Assembly (NCBI RefSeq): GCF_037892195.1 | Contig: NZ_JATACI010000002.1 | Span: 2,976,001 to 3,040,000, forward strand | Origin: Yoonia sp. GPGPB17 | Lineage (GTDB): Bacteria; Pseudomonadota; Alphaproteobacteria; Rhodobacterales; Rhodobacteraceae | Direction: 5' to 3' | Length of the DNA: 64,000 nucleotides | Part shown: positions 45,179 to 54,200 of the stretch, piece by piece | How the letters are laid out: every line of letters starts with the position of its first letter | Position numbering within the stretch: position 1 is the stretch's first letter | Position numbers and translations under genes: made by a program | The notes under the pieces: generated by a model | The model's input: the letters and a program-made list of their open reading frames with translations, nothing else | Told to the model about the DNA's origin: nothing | Database searches by the model: none

Positions 45179-46806
45179 TGAGCAACCTCGGCGATCAGCT
45201 GCGAGGACAGGGCTTGCACGATATGCGCGCGCATCAGGTCCATGCCACGCACCGGCGTGGTGTCAGCCGGGATTAGGCCGGGGGTGAAATCGGCGTCTGA
45301 GAGCAGATCAACCAAGGAATTGGGACCAATGATATGCATCGGCACATGCGGCCGCTCATCCAATGCAATAAACCCGGCGGCCTGATGGTCGCCCACGATG
45401 ATCATCAAAGGCGGTTCTTTGGCGTGCAAAGCGGCATAAGCAAAGACCGTCTGTAAGGCATAGTCTACCGCCAATCTGTACTGGTCGCGCACGCGGTCGT
45501 TGTCCTGCCAGACCACGCGGGGCGGGTCGCTGGACGCCACGATGGGGTCAAAAACCGTGCCGTCGCCCAAATCATCCCAGTTGATCACCTCTGGCACCGG
45601 AACCCATGGGGCGTGCGATGAACCCAGCGCCATCTGGATAAAAAAAGGCCTGTCATCAGTTTGCCGGTCACGCAGCAGACGATCCATTGCAGCGAATGTG
45701 AATTGGTCGGGCATTGTGATCCAGTTGAAGGGCTGCCCGGCATAGCCCAGATCAGCCTCGGCAAGGATTGTCTCGAACCCCATGAACTGTGCTTCGGGCC
45801 AATCAAGGGTAATTTGCGGCATCACGGCGGCTGTATGAAACCCGGACTGCCCCGCCAGATGAAACAGGGTTTGCCTGCCACTAGAGAGCGCCGCGCGATA
45901 GCTGGTTTGGTTTGGCACCCACAGCCCATTGGCAAAGGATGCATGCGCCAGCCAGCTTTGCCCGCCCTGGGTGGGCGAGGCGAGCAGGGTGGATGACATG
46001 GACAGCCCCGATGCGGATAGGTCTGCCTGTGCGCGAGCCAGTGTTTCGCGGTGTAGATTTGCATAGAGCGGTGTGTCGAGGCTCGTGCGCCCATAGCTTT
46101 CGACAAACACAACGATGACATCGCGATCCACCAGATCAAACAGGCCCGTTTGTTTTGCAAACGGGTCGTTCCGCGCGGCGGCCCGAAAAACGCGCAAGTC
46201 CGCAATGGTTTGCTGGGCGGTCTGGATACGCTCTACACCGACGCGGGCGGTGAAGGCGGTACCGGGATAGGGAAATGGCGCGCTCCAACGGCCCATCTTG
46301 GCACCGACGTCGGCAATGACGATGCCGGTACTTGCGATGGCGGCGGCAGTGGCCAGCGCAGGCAAAGGATAAGGCTGTGAAATCCGCGCCCAGATGCGCA
46401 TTGCCCACCATAAGATGGCAGCAAGACCTGCGATCGTCAGTACCCCACTGATAATGGCAACGATGGCTGCGGCGTGCCCCAGATTGCCTACAATCAGATC
46501 ATAGAAAGAGCCGACAAGAGGTAAGTCGCCTACTGGGTTAAAGCCGCGATTGAGTGAGGTGAACATGACAAAATCGGCGGTTTTGAGGACAGCAATTGTC
46601 GTGAGTGCCACAACCAGTCCAAACCGCAAAACAACACCTGCGCGCGATGCACCGAAGGCCAAGAGCGCGAACAGGATTGCGGGCAACTCAAGCGGGAACA
46701 GCAATAGCGCGTCCCATGCGACGGCTGCGGGGTGATTGGGCTGGATCAGCACCAGATCGATGATGAGGGCTGCCACAATGGCCGCCAGACTACCGCGGAG
46801 CGTCAA
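45175..46806 (-). CDS. membrane-bound alkaline-phosphatase-superfamily transferase (LtaS/OpgB/sulfatase-like)
   Basis: About 543 residues from a TTG at 46806, which overlaps the upstream stop (TTGA); the frame is open further back but reads through the previous gene. Four to five N-terminal membrane helices are followed by a periplasmic catalytic domain: DVIVVFVESYGRTSLDT has the metal-binding Glu and nucleophile Thr, and QMALGSSHAPWV and MIIVGDHQAAG supply further metal ligands. Relatives transfer phosphoglycerol or phosphoethanolamine from lipids to glycans. With opgH/opgG 2 kb away, decoration of periplasmic glucans is possible, but its own cluster suggests another glycolipid. Confidence 0.82.
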   Translation of the reverse strand: MTLRGSLAAIVAALIIDLVLIQPNHPAAVAWDALLLFPLELPAILFALLAFGASRAGVVLRFGLVVALTTIAVLKTADFVMFTSLNRGFNPVGDLPLVGSFYDLIVGNLGHAAAIVAIISGVLTIAGLAAILWWAMRIWARISQPYPLPALATAAAIASTGIVIADVGAKMGRWSAPFPYPGTAFTARVGVERIQTAQQTIADLRVFRAAARNDPFAKQTGLFDLVDRDVIVVFVESYGRTSLDTPLYANLHRETLARAQADLSASGLSMSSTLLASPTQGGQSWLAHASFANGLWVPNQTSYRAALSSGRQTLFHLAGQSGFHTAAVMPQITLDWPEAQFMGFETILAEADLGYAGQPFNWITMPDQFTFAAMDRLLRDRQTDDRPFFIQMALGSSHAPWVPVPEVINWDDLGDGTVFDPIVASSDPPRVVWQDNDRVRDQYRLAVDYALQTVFAYAALHAKEPPLMIIVGDHQAAGFIALDERPHVPMHIIGPNSLVDLLSDADFTPGLIPADTTPVRGMDLMRAHIVQALSSQLIAEVAQ

Positions 46807-47579
46807 ATGCCCGGCCTCCGCCTTTGCCAGAGCCAAAGGATATCGCGCGCAAAGGACCAGATCAGCGCGAATATGACAGCTGCGATCATCAGTTCCAGGC
46901 GCCCGTCCGCAAGGAACGGAATCTGCACAGCGATTAGCGCGCCGATCTGGAAGACGCAGACGGCCTTGCGGCTGAAACTGAACCTTGGATTTAGTGGCTG
47001 GTTCAGCCAAGGCAGTTGCAGCCGTGCAATCCAAAACAGGTAGTGTGGCAGGCCCAGCAGGATCACATAGTGGCCAGCGGCCCCGTTGATGGCGGCATAA
47101 ACTGCAAGCACAAAGGCGAAGATGGCATCAACTTCGACATCAAAACGCGCCCCAAAATCGGAAGCGCGGTCCTGCTTACGGGCCAGCCACCCATCTAAGC
47201 CATCGAGGCAGAGAGCCAGCGCCGCAATCCCGAAGGTCGCCCAGTTCGGAGCTATTCCGGCCAGCATCACGACACAAAGAATCCCTACGATCACCAGTCG
47301 CGAGAGCGTTACCAGATTGCACAAACCTAAGGTGGGATGCGGAAAATCTTGGCTTAGGCGAAATGCCGCCACTGCTGCAACCGCGAGGTAAAGACCAGTC
47401 CCAACGGCCACTAAGACACTATTTCCAGACGTGATCGCGAACAACACATCATAAAGAAAGACCAATGCCACAGCGCCAATCAGCGCTGCCCCACAGAACA
47501 TATGCAAGGGCGATGCGACAAAGCTGCCTAGCTTTGTGGGGGCATCCGTTATGGGCTTGTCCGGTGTGGGCTGTTTCAT
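46803..47579 (-). CDS. CDP-alcohol phosphatidyltransferase family protein
   Basis: About 258 residues from ATG 47579 (MKQPTPDKPITDAP). The catalytic motif DG-x2-AR-x8-G-x3-D-x3-D is complete in DGWLARKQDRASDFGARFDVEVD region (D-G at 47209-47204 on the coding strand, ending in two Asp). About six membrane helices are visible. Members join CDP-diacylglycerol and an alcohol or transfer other CDP-activated head groups. It heads the five-gene minus-strand cluster and is divergent from cytochrome b561 with an 88-base shared promoter gap. Confidence 0.85.
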   Translation of the reverse strand: MKQPTPDKPITDAPTKLGSFVASPLHMFCGAALIGAVALVFLYDVLFAITSGNSVLVAVGTGLYLAVAAVAAFRLSQDFPHPTLGLCNLVTLSRLVIVGILCVVMLAGIAPNWATFGIAALALCLDGLDGWLARKQDRASDFGARFDVEVDAIFAFVLAVYAAINGAAGHYVILLGLPHYLFWIARLQLPWLNQPLNPRFSFSRKAVCVFQIGALIAVQIPFLADGRLELMIAAVIFALIWSFARDILWLWQRRRPGI

Positions 47580-47667
47580 CCGTCGCACTCTAAAAAATAA
47601 TTCTTGTGAATAATACGCGCAAGTCAGGCGTAATATTCCCAAGACAGCAAAAAAGAGAGTACGACCC

Positions 47668-48220
47668 ATGACAGATAACGTTCGAAGATATCGCGTCCCC
47701 GCCCGGCTAATTCACTGGATCATGGCGCTCCTTGTTCTTGGGATGATCGCGGTTGGGTTCTTGATGGTGCGCGACGAGCTAAGCCGCAGCTTTCAGAACT
47801 TCCTCTTTATCTCGCACAAAAATATCGGTGCGCTGTTGCTGATCCTGATCTTTGTGCGTCTGTTTTACCGTTGGCGATACCCGCCTGTGCTGGCCCCGGT
47901 TGCCCTGCCCAAGGCGCAGGAATTTGCCGCCCATGCCACGCATATCGGTCTCTATGCCCTACTCTTGATTATGCCACTTGCGGGCTATGTCAGGGTCAGG
48001 GCCGGGGGTTCCGATCGAAGCGCTTGATGCGATGGGTGTTCCGGCGCTGGTGCCGCGATCCGAGGTTTTGGCAGAGGTTGCGAAGGCGGTGCATTTTTAC
48101 GGCGCTTATGCAATTACTATCTTGGTCGCGATGCACATTGGTGCGGCGGCGTATCATGGGTTGGTGCGGCGCGACGGGATTTTTAGCCGGATGTGGCCAC
48201 CCATTGGGCCAAAGTCATAA
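47668..48220 (+). CDS. cytochrome b561, frameshifted as read
   Basis: Starts at ATG 47668 (MTDNVRRYRVPARLIHWIMALLVLG). Four membrane helices carry four conserved histidines (LIHW, SHKNIGALLL, ATHIGL and later FYGAYAITILVAMHIG), the pattern of di-heme b561 proteins. At the G5 run 48004-48008 the frame shifts: one base fewer restores PIEALDAMGVPALVPRSE. Corrected length is 183 residues. It may be a quinol-dependent superoxide or electron carrier in the inner membrane. It lies one base ahead of the opgH GTG start and may be co-transcribed with opgHG. Confidence 0.85.
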
Positions 48221-48221
48221 C

Positions 48222-49855
48222 GTGCAGGGAAAGCAAGTCAGCGTGTTTAATCCGAACTCTCAGATCATTCTACATGCACAACAGCGTTTTGGGCGCTTGT
48301 GGCGCGGTCAGACTGTGCGGGGCTCCGCGACCGTCGGGGCGGGATTTGCGCCGTTTGTCAGTCTAACCGTTGCGCTGTCGGTCCTGATCGTGGCGGCCTT
48401 TGCTTAAGCGCGGTTGTCGAATGGAGCGCGCTGACCGTCGTCGTGGCTGTGCTGATCATGGTGAATGGCTTGTGGATTTCCGGCGGAGCGGCGACCGCTG
48501 TACTGGGGTTGTTTGCCCCTGCTGTGCCGCAGAGCGTGCCGCCCCAGCATTGGGTGCCGAAAGGCAAGACGGCCGTCTTGATTGCCCTATGTGGCGAAGC
48601 TCCGGGTCCACTGGCTGCGTATCTGAACAGCTTTGCGCGTGGTTTGGGGGCGGTTGGCCTTGGGCGTGAGGCGACAGTCTTCGTGCTGTCTGATACATCA
48701 GGCACATCGCAAATCGCGGCAGAGGAAGCGGCGCTGGCCAACCTGATTGCGCAGGGGCGCATCGTCTATCGCCGGCGGACCGAAAACATCAATAGAAAGC
48801 CCGGCAACATCGCGGATTGGCTTAACACCCATGGCAGCGATTATGAGTATATGGTCGTCAAAGATGCCGATAGTCGGATGACACCAGACAGCATCAAACA
48901 GTTGACCTGGCAGTTGGAAACCCGGCCCGGTACGGGGCTGTTGCAGGCTGCGATTGCGCTGATCCCGGGCCGTACGCGCTTTGGTCGCCATCAGCGGATT
49001 TCGTCACGTTTGCTGGGGCGTGCCTTTGGCCGTGGATTTGCCGCCTGGTCGGGCAAGGCTGGCAACTATTGGGGCCATAACGCGATCATGCGCGTGGCGG
49101 CATTTCGGTCTGCCGCACGCTTGCCGCGTTTGTCAGGCCGTGCCCCCTTTGGGGGTGATCTGCTGAGCCATGACTTTGTCGAAGCCGCATGGATGCGTCG
49201 CGCTGGTTGGGACATTGAATTGGCGCCCGATATGCGCGGCAGCGCCGAGGATGCGCCACAAAGCCTGCAGGAATTCTTCCGCCGCGACCGCCGCTGGTGT
49301 CAGGGCAATTTGCAGCATCTGCGGCTGTTGGCCAGCCCCGGCCTGCATCCTGTCAGCCGCATGCATCTGGTAACCGGGGCGTTCAGCTATCTGTCCGCGC
49401 CGATTTGGTTATTGCTTTTGTTGCTGCTTAGCCTCGGGGCGATATCGGTCAGCAACTATGCGTCGATTGCTTTGGTCGCTGTGGTGCTTCTGATGCCCAA
49501 GCTTTGCGCTTTGGTTGATTTGTTGCCGCGCGCCCGCACAATCTGGCGGCGGCGGGTGATCCTGCGCGCTTGGCTGTCCGAGCTGGCGTTGTCCACATTG
49601 GTGGGCCCTTTGATTTCGCTGCGCCACGCAACATCCGTTGGGTCCATATTGATAGGACAAGACTGCGGTTGGAAATCTGGTCGCAAACCGCTCGTGATAT
49701 TGCCTGCGGGATGGTCAGAGGTGGCGGTGGGTCTTGTGGCTCTGGCGCTTGCGCTTTCCAGCCCGAACACAAATGCGCTTTGGCTGGCACCGGTGATTGC
49801 GCCGCTGCTCATTGCACCGCTGCTGATGCTGTTGCTGAACGGGAAACCCGCATGA
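48222..49855 (+). CDS. opgH: glucans biosynthesis glucosyltransferase H, frameshifted near the N-terminus
   Basis: An OpgH/MdoH-type processive glucosyltransferase that makes osmoregulated periplasmic glucan backbones. The start is GTG 48222 or GTG 48243. The N-terminal part (VFNPNSQIILHAQQRFGRLWRG) ends in a helix (VALSVLIVAAFA) and hits TAA at 48405-48407 in GCTTAAGCG, where two extra bases seem to lie; the same GCTTAAGCG breaks rpsM. The other frame continues AVVEWSALTVVVAVLIMVNGLW, then the GT2 domain with MVVKDADSRM (metal-binding DxD) and RRDRRWCQGN (QxxRW-like). With correction it is 537-544 residues. The stop overlaps opgG (ATGA). Confidence 0.88.
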
Positions 49856-51351
49856 AACGCCGTGAATTGTTGATGAGTACGGCGGCTTTCGTGGTCGCGG
49901 GCGCTTTGCCTGCGGTGGGAGAGACTGTCGGCAGTTTGCGAAATGTCGCCAAGGCCCTGCAAAGCCAACCTTACACCCCCAACACCACTCCGCTTACACC
50001 GCCTTTTGCGGGGCTGGATTACAATGCCTATCGCGGCATTCGTCCCCAAGCGGGAAAGGCGGCAATGCTGCCGCACGGCAGCCGGTTCGCTGTCGATTTG
50101 CTGCCGCCGGGCCTTTATTTCCCTGATCCGATCAAGGTGGATAAGATCACATCCGAGGGTCTGCAAGAGATAGCGTTTAGCCCCGGGTTGTTCGATTTTG
50201 ATACGCGGTACTTCGACGAGATACCGCTGACCAGTCCCGGTGCAGGCTTTTCCGGCATGCGCGTGCGCTATCCGTTGAATGCACCGGACCGCATGGATGA
50301 AGTGCTTGTCATGCAGGGTGCCAGCTATTTCCGTGCGATTGGCAAGGCTATGGTTTACGGGTTGTCAGCCCGTACAGTCGCACTTGGTACCGGCGGAGAT
50401 GGGCCAGAAGAGTTCCCGCGGTTTATTCACCTGCGTTTGCATCCGGCGCAGGATGAGACCGTTCGCATAGAAGGCGTGATCGACAGCCCGTCGCTGACCG
50501 CCCATCTGGATATGGTGCTGCGTCCCGGTGTGGATACCGGGATGGAGATCACCACGACGTTGTTTCCCCGCGTGGATATCGGCGATATCGGGATTGCGCC
50601 GCTGACCTCGATGTATCTGAAGGGGCCGATGCTGGCCTCGGTGTCCGATGATTTCCGCCCACATGTGCATGACAGCGATGTGCTTGCCATCACCAATGGC
50701 GCGGGCGAGCGGATTTGGCGGCCCATCGCGAATCCGCGCAATGTGGAAACCTCTGTTTTTGTGGACGACAGTCCGGAACGGTTTGGTCTATACCAAACGC
50801 CGCGTGCCTATGAGAATTATCAGGATACCGAAGCGCGCTATCATGACCGCCCCTCGGCCACGGTAGAACCACTAGAGCGGTGGGGCCCGGGTGCTGTGAT
50901 GTTGGTGGAATTGCCGACACAGACCGAATTTCTGGATAATATCGTGGCGTTCTGGCGGCCCGCGGCACCTTTACGGGCAGGGCAGGAATACCGCTATGCG
51001 TACAAGCTGACGTGGGCGTTGAACGCACCTAACATAGGTTCGCTGGCTCCATTTGTGCAGGGTCGCAGCGGACGCGAGCATGACAGGCCCGGACATCGCC
51101 GATTTGTGGTGGACGTCGCCACTGTCGTGGATGGTGCCTTGCCGGTGATTTCGACCACCGACGGGGCCAAGGTGCTGGGGATCAGTGCGTTTCCTTTGCC
51201 TGATGACAGTGGCACTCGCGTGACATTCTTGTTCACGCCGGGTGACCGGGATGTCGCTGAAATCCGCCTTAGCCTGCGTGCGGCGGATGAAACGCCGCTT
51301 AGCCCGGTGTGGCTGCACCGCTGGACGCGGGCGCGCGATGGGGGTGTCTGA
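49852..51351 (+). CDS. opgG: glucans biosynthesis protein OpgG/OpgD family
   Basis: A 499-residue periplasmic beta-sandwich protein. The N-terminus MKRRELLMSTAAFVVAGALPA has a twin-arginine-like signal (KRRELLM). The region KQVGSLRN... is followed by PFAGLDYNAYRGIRP and, in the second half, RRFVVDVATVVDG and the family's conserved aromatic patches. OpgG shapes or branches the glucan; OpgD shares the Tat-type signal, so this could be either. ATG 49852 overlaps the opgH stop. Confidence 0.88.
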   Translation: MKRRELLMSTAAFVVAGALPAVGETVGSLRNVAKALQSQPYTPNTTPLTPPFAGLDYNAYRGIRPQAGKAAMLPHGSRFAVDLLPPGLYFPDPIKVDKITSEGLQEIAFSPGLFDFDTRYFDEIPLTSPGAGFSGMRVRYPLNAPDRMDEVLVMQGASYFRAIGKAMVYGLSARTVALGTGGDGPEEFPRFIHLRLHPAQDETVRIEGVIDSPSLTAHLDMVLRPGVDTGMEITTTLFPRVDIGDIGIAPLTSMYLKGPMLASVSDDFRPHVHDSDVLAITNGAGERIWRPIANPRNVETSVFVDDSPERFGLYQTPRAYENYQDTEARYHDRPSATVEPLERWGPGAVMLVELPTQTEFLDNIVAFWRPAAPLRAGQEYRYAYKLTWALNAPNIGSLAPFVQGRSGREHDRPGHRRFVVDVATVVDGALPVISTTDGAKVLGISAFPLPDDSGTRVTFLFTPGDRDVAEIRLSLRAADETPLSPVWLHRWTRARDGGV

Positions 51352-51353
51352 TG

Positions 51354-52160
51354 CTAGTTGCCCAGATTTATATGCGCCAGCAAGGGCCGGTGATCGGACG
51401 TCATGCGGATACCGGGACCATCAAGCACTTGTGTTTCGTTGATGTGCGCCGGGGCCGTCGTCAGCACGCGGTCGAGCGGCAGCAGGGGACGTTTGATGGG
51501 AAAGGTCGGCTTGGTCGGGCCGCGCAACTCGACGCCCAGAAAGCGTTTCGACAGGGCGAGGCCACCCCAGGGTCGCCATTCGTTCAGATCGCCTATCAGG
51601 ATCGCAGGGCGGCGCGGCTTGCGGAACATGAATTGGCAGATCGTGCGCAGTTGCGCCCACCGCAGCGTTTGCATCAGCGACAGATGCATGCCGATCAGAC
51701 GAAACTGAGTTTCATCAACCGTAAGGTCTGCAATGACCGCTCCACGATGGCAACGTCCTGGCAGATCAAGCAGGGTGATCCCCTCGACGGTGATCTTGGG
51801 GCTTATGAAGATGATCGTACCCAGAAATCCGTGGCTGCCCGCGGACCAACGATGTGCCGGATCGGTGTGCAGATAGCGCAGTCCGCTCGCAGCCTCGACC
51901 GCCGCGATATCCAGAAGACCCGCATGTGGTGGAACCTCTTCATCGGCCTCCTGAAGGATCAGTGCGTCAAGATCGTCCAAGGGCGTCTCATCTTGCAGCG
52001 TGGCCAACGTGCGGTTGGGATCGACGCGCCCGTCATTCCCCCGACAGCGGTGAATATTCCAGCTCAGGCAGGTAAGATCTTGATTTCTATCTGGCAATAT
52101 CTGGCCTTTGTGAGTGGTGTGCTGACGCGTGGTCAGAGAAACGATAGTCTTAACTTCCAA
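51354..52160 (-). CDS. endonuclease/exonuclease/phosphatase family protein
   Basis: Up to 268 residues from ATG 52160; the first 28 residues look unstructured and a later start is possible. The EEP core is complete: SWNIHRCRGNDGRVD, LQEADEE (metal-binding Glu), GDLNEW and SDHRPLLAHI (catalytic His). The enzyme may act on DNA, inositol phosphates or a phosphodiester lipid. It is convergent with opgG (two bases apart) and divergent from the PTPS-like gene, so it may not belong to either. Confidence 0.8.
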   Translation of the reverse strand: MEVKTIVSLTTRQHTTHKGQILPDRNQDLTCLSWNIHRCRGNDGRVDPNRTLATLQDETPLDDLDALILQEADEEVPPHAGLLDIAAVEAASGLRYLHTDPAHRWSAGSHGFLGTIIFISPKITVEGITLLDLPGRCHRGAVIADLTVDETQFRLIGMHLSLMQTLRWAQLRTICQFMFRKPRRPAILIGDLNEWRPWGGLALSKRFLGVELRGPTKPTFPIKRPLLPLDRVLTTAPAHINETQVLDGPGIRMTSDHRPLLAHINLGN

Positions 52161-52185
52161 AATAGCGATACGATTGGGGAAATAA

Positions 52186-52581
52186 ATGTTTGCAGTTGAA
52201 GTACGTGATCACGTCATGATCGCCCATTCCTTGCCATCGCCGGTGTTTGGCCCGGCGCAAGGTATGCATGGGGCGACATTCGTCGTGGACGCGGCATTCT
52301 ATACCAAGGATCTGGATGACAACGGCTTGGTTGTGGATATGGGGCTGGCGCTGGAGGCTTTGGCCGGGGCTTTGAAGCCGCTGAAGTATGCGAACCTTGA
52401 TGAGGTGCCTGCGTTCAAGGGCAAGATCACAACAACCGAGTTTTTGTGCCACTACATTTGGCAGCAGCTGCGTGACACGGCCAAAACCACGGGTCTGGGC
52501 GACGGCGGCCGGGTGTGCCGGATCAAAGTTTCGCTGGAAGAAAGCCATGTCGCGCGCGGCTGGTACGAGGCGGATATCTAG
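52186..52581 (+). CDS. 6-pyruvoyltetrahydropterin synthase-like protein lacking canonical residues
   Basis: A 131-residue PTPS/QueD-superfamily protein (MFAVEVRDHVMIAHSLPSPV, and C-terminal RIKVSLEESHVARGWYEAD with the conserved Glu). The family's zinc site is H...HGH and its catalytic Cys precedes that motif. Here H14 and H28 are kept but HGH reads HGA (A30), and the Cys position is occupied by A24 in GPAQGMHGA. It thus lacks a zinc ligand and the catalytic Cys. It is the first gene of a packed cluster with a methyltransferase, RibD-C reductase, GTP cyclohydrolase II, dehydrogenase and IMPase. It probably handles a pterin-like compound in an unknown reaction. Confidence 0.8.
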   Translation: MFAVEVRDHVMIAHSLPSPVFGPAQGMHGATFVVDAAFYTKDLDDNGLVVDMGLALEALAGALKPLKYANLDEVPAFKGKITTTEFLCHYIWQQLRDTAKTTGLGDGGRVCRIKVSLEESHVARGWYEADI

Positions 52582-52583
52582 CG

Positions 52584-53348
52584 ATGGGCTTTTCACCTGA
52601 CTGGCTGGCTTTGCGCGAACCGTTGGATCATGCGTCACGCGATGCGGACCTGTTGGCAAGGGCTGTGGCCTGCGCAGGGCCGGGCACCGTCGTGGTTGAT
52701 CTGGGCAGTGGGACGGGATCAACAGCGCGGGCATTTGGCGATACAGGTTGCAGGTGGCGCTTTATTGATGGGGACGCGGCGCTGTTGGATATTGCGCAGG
52801 CACGGCATCCGGGGGCAGAGCAGGTCGTGTTTGATCTGCGCGATATTGAAGAGTTGCCGCTCGAGGGCGTTGGGATGGTGACAGCCTCGGCTTTGCTTGA
52901 TCTGATGCCGTTGGAGTGGGTGAAAGCCCTGGCCGGGCGGTTGCAAGACGCGGGCATCCCACTCTACGCTGCGCTGAATTACAACGGTGTGATGCGCTGG
53001 CTGCCCCGGCATGAGGCGGACTCCGATGTGACCAAGGCATTCAATGCCCATCAGCGCACTGACAAGGGGATTGGTCCGGCTTTGGGGCCAACAGCGAGCG
53101 AGGTAGCGGCGGAGGTTTTCGCCGACCAAGGCTTTGAGGTGCATTTTGGCGACAGTCCTTGGCAATTGAACGGGTCGGCAGCGCAGTTGCATGATGAATT
53201 GCTAAACGGGATCGGTATGGCGGCCGCAGAGGCAGGGTATGCGCAGGCGCAGGCGTGGACCGCAGACCGCTGCGCGACTGTGGCGGAGACGGTTGGATAC
53301 ATCGGGCATACCGATATTTTCGCCGTACCGCGGGACATGGGGGAATAA
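52584..53348 (+). CDS. class I SAM-dependent methyltransferase
   Basis: A 254-residue methyltransferase starting at ATG 52584 (MGFSPDWLALREPLDHASRD), two bases after the PTPS-like stop. The Rossmann motif I is VVDLGSGTGSTARAFGD near residue 38, and motif II/III follow in WRFIDGDAALLDIA. The C-terminal part contains aromatic residues of unknown substrate role. Its position between the PTPS-like and reductase genes suggests methylation of the cluster's small-molecule product. Confidence 0.82.
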   Translation: MGFSPDWLALREPLDHASRDADLLARAVACAGPGTVVVDLGSGTGSTARAFGDTGCRWRFIDGDAALLDIAQARHPGAEQVVFDLRDIEELPLEGVGMVTASALLDLMPLEWVKALAGRLQDAGIPLYAALNYNGVMRWLPRHEADSDVTKAFNAHQRTDKGIGPALGPTASEVAAEVFADQGFEVHFGDSPWQLNGSAAQLHDELLNGIGMAAAEAGYAQAQAWTADRCATVAETVGYIGHTDIFAVPRDMGE

Positions 53349-53349
53349 A

Positions 53350-54183
53350 ATGCAGCACGTGGACGTAACCGGTAGAGTATGGGAAAGGATTCTTGACGTG
53401 AGAACAGGTGCGGCCTGTCTGTGTTGTGGCAATTGGACCTGGGGCGAGGCGCAGGCGTTAGCGCTCTATGGTGCCTTGGCCCGTCCCACGGCGACCTGTC
53501 AGGTGTTTGCACAAATCGGTCAGTCGCTGGACGGGCGTATCGCAACTGAAACAGGTGATGCGCAGGATGTGTCCGGCAAGGATGGGCTGGCGCATCTGCA
53601 CCGGCTGCGCGCTTTGGCCGATGCAGTAGTGATCGGGGTCAAAACCGCGTTGCACGATGACCCCCAACTCACCGTGCGTCTGGCCGATGGCGCTAGCCCG
53701 GCGCGTGTCGTGATTGACCCCGATGGGCGCTTGCCCAACGATGCGCGTTTGCTGACCGATACTTCTGCTCGCCGCATTGTCATCCAGGCGGTGGCCAAGG
53801 AACGCCCTGCTGGTGTTGAAGCGATTACCCTGCCTCGCGCATCATGGATCGCACCAGAGGACATTCTGAGCGCCCTGCAGGAGCGCGGCTTCAAAAGCAT
53901 TCTGATCGAAGGTGGTGGGATCACAATTACCCAGTTCCTGGAAGCTGGCCTTTTAAATCGTCTGCATATGGCGATCGCGCCTTTGCTGATCGGCTCTGGC
54001 CCGCAAAGCCTGACAACTGCGCCAATTGGCACACTGGCGCAGGCCCGCCGCCCGGAAACGGATGTCTATAACCTTGGCAGCGATGTTTTGTTTGATTGTG
54101 CGCTCAACCCTGCTGATGCGCTGCCTATTGTCGCTGCACGCTGCGCGAATGCCATGCTGAAAACCGTAGGCTCCGGCCGCTGA
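53350..54183 (+). CDS. RibD C-terminal-domain reductase
   Basis: A 277-residue protein starting at ATG 53350 one base after the methyltransferase. The first 50 residues (GAACLCCGNWTWG) have no deaminase zinc motif. Residues 50-270 form the RibD_C/DHFR-like NADPH reductase: FAQIGQSLDGRIATETGD, RVVIDPDGRLP and ILIEGGGITITQFLEAGLLN. It could reduce a ribosylated pyrimidine or a pterin. A RibD deaminase domain is not fused, so it does not replace canonical RibD. Confidence 0.85.
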   Translation: MQHVDVTGRVWERILDVRTGAACLCCGNWTWGEAQALALYGALARPTATCQVFAQIGQSLDGRIATETGDAQDVSGKDGLAHLHRLRALADAVVIGVKTALHDDPQLTVRLADGASPARVVIDPDGRLPNDARLLTDTSARRIVIQAVAKERPAGVEAITLPRASWIAPEDILSALQERGFKSILIEGGGITITQFLEAGLLNRLHMAIAPLLIGSGPQSLTTAPIGTLAQARRPETDVYNLGSDVLFDCALNPADALPIVAARCANAMLKTVGSGR

Positions 54184-54200
54184 CCAAAATTGAGACCACT

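Noticed and set aside
48222..48407. Separate 61-residue membrane protein ahead of opgH
   Set aside because: Its end (VLIVAAFA then TAA in GCTTAAGCG) joins naturally to the opgH frame when two bases are removed, and the combined protein has the family's length; it is the N-terminus of OpgH.
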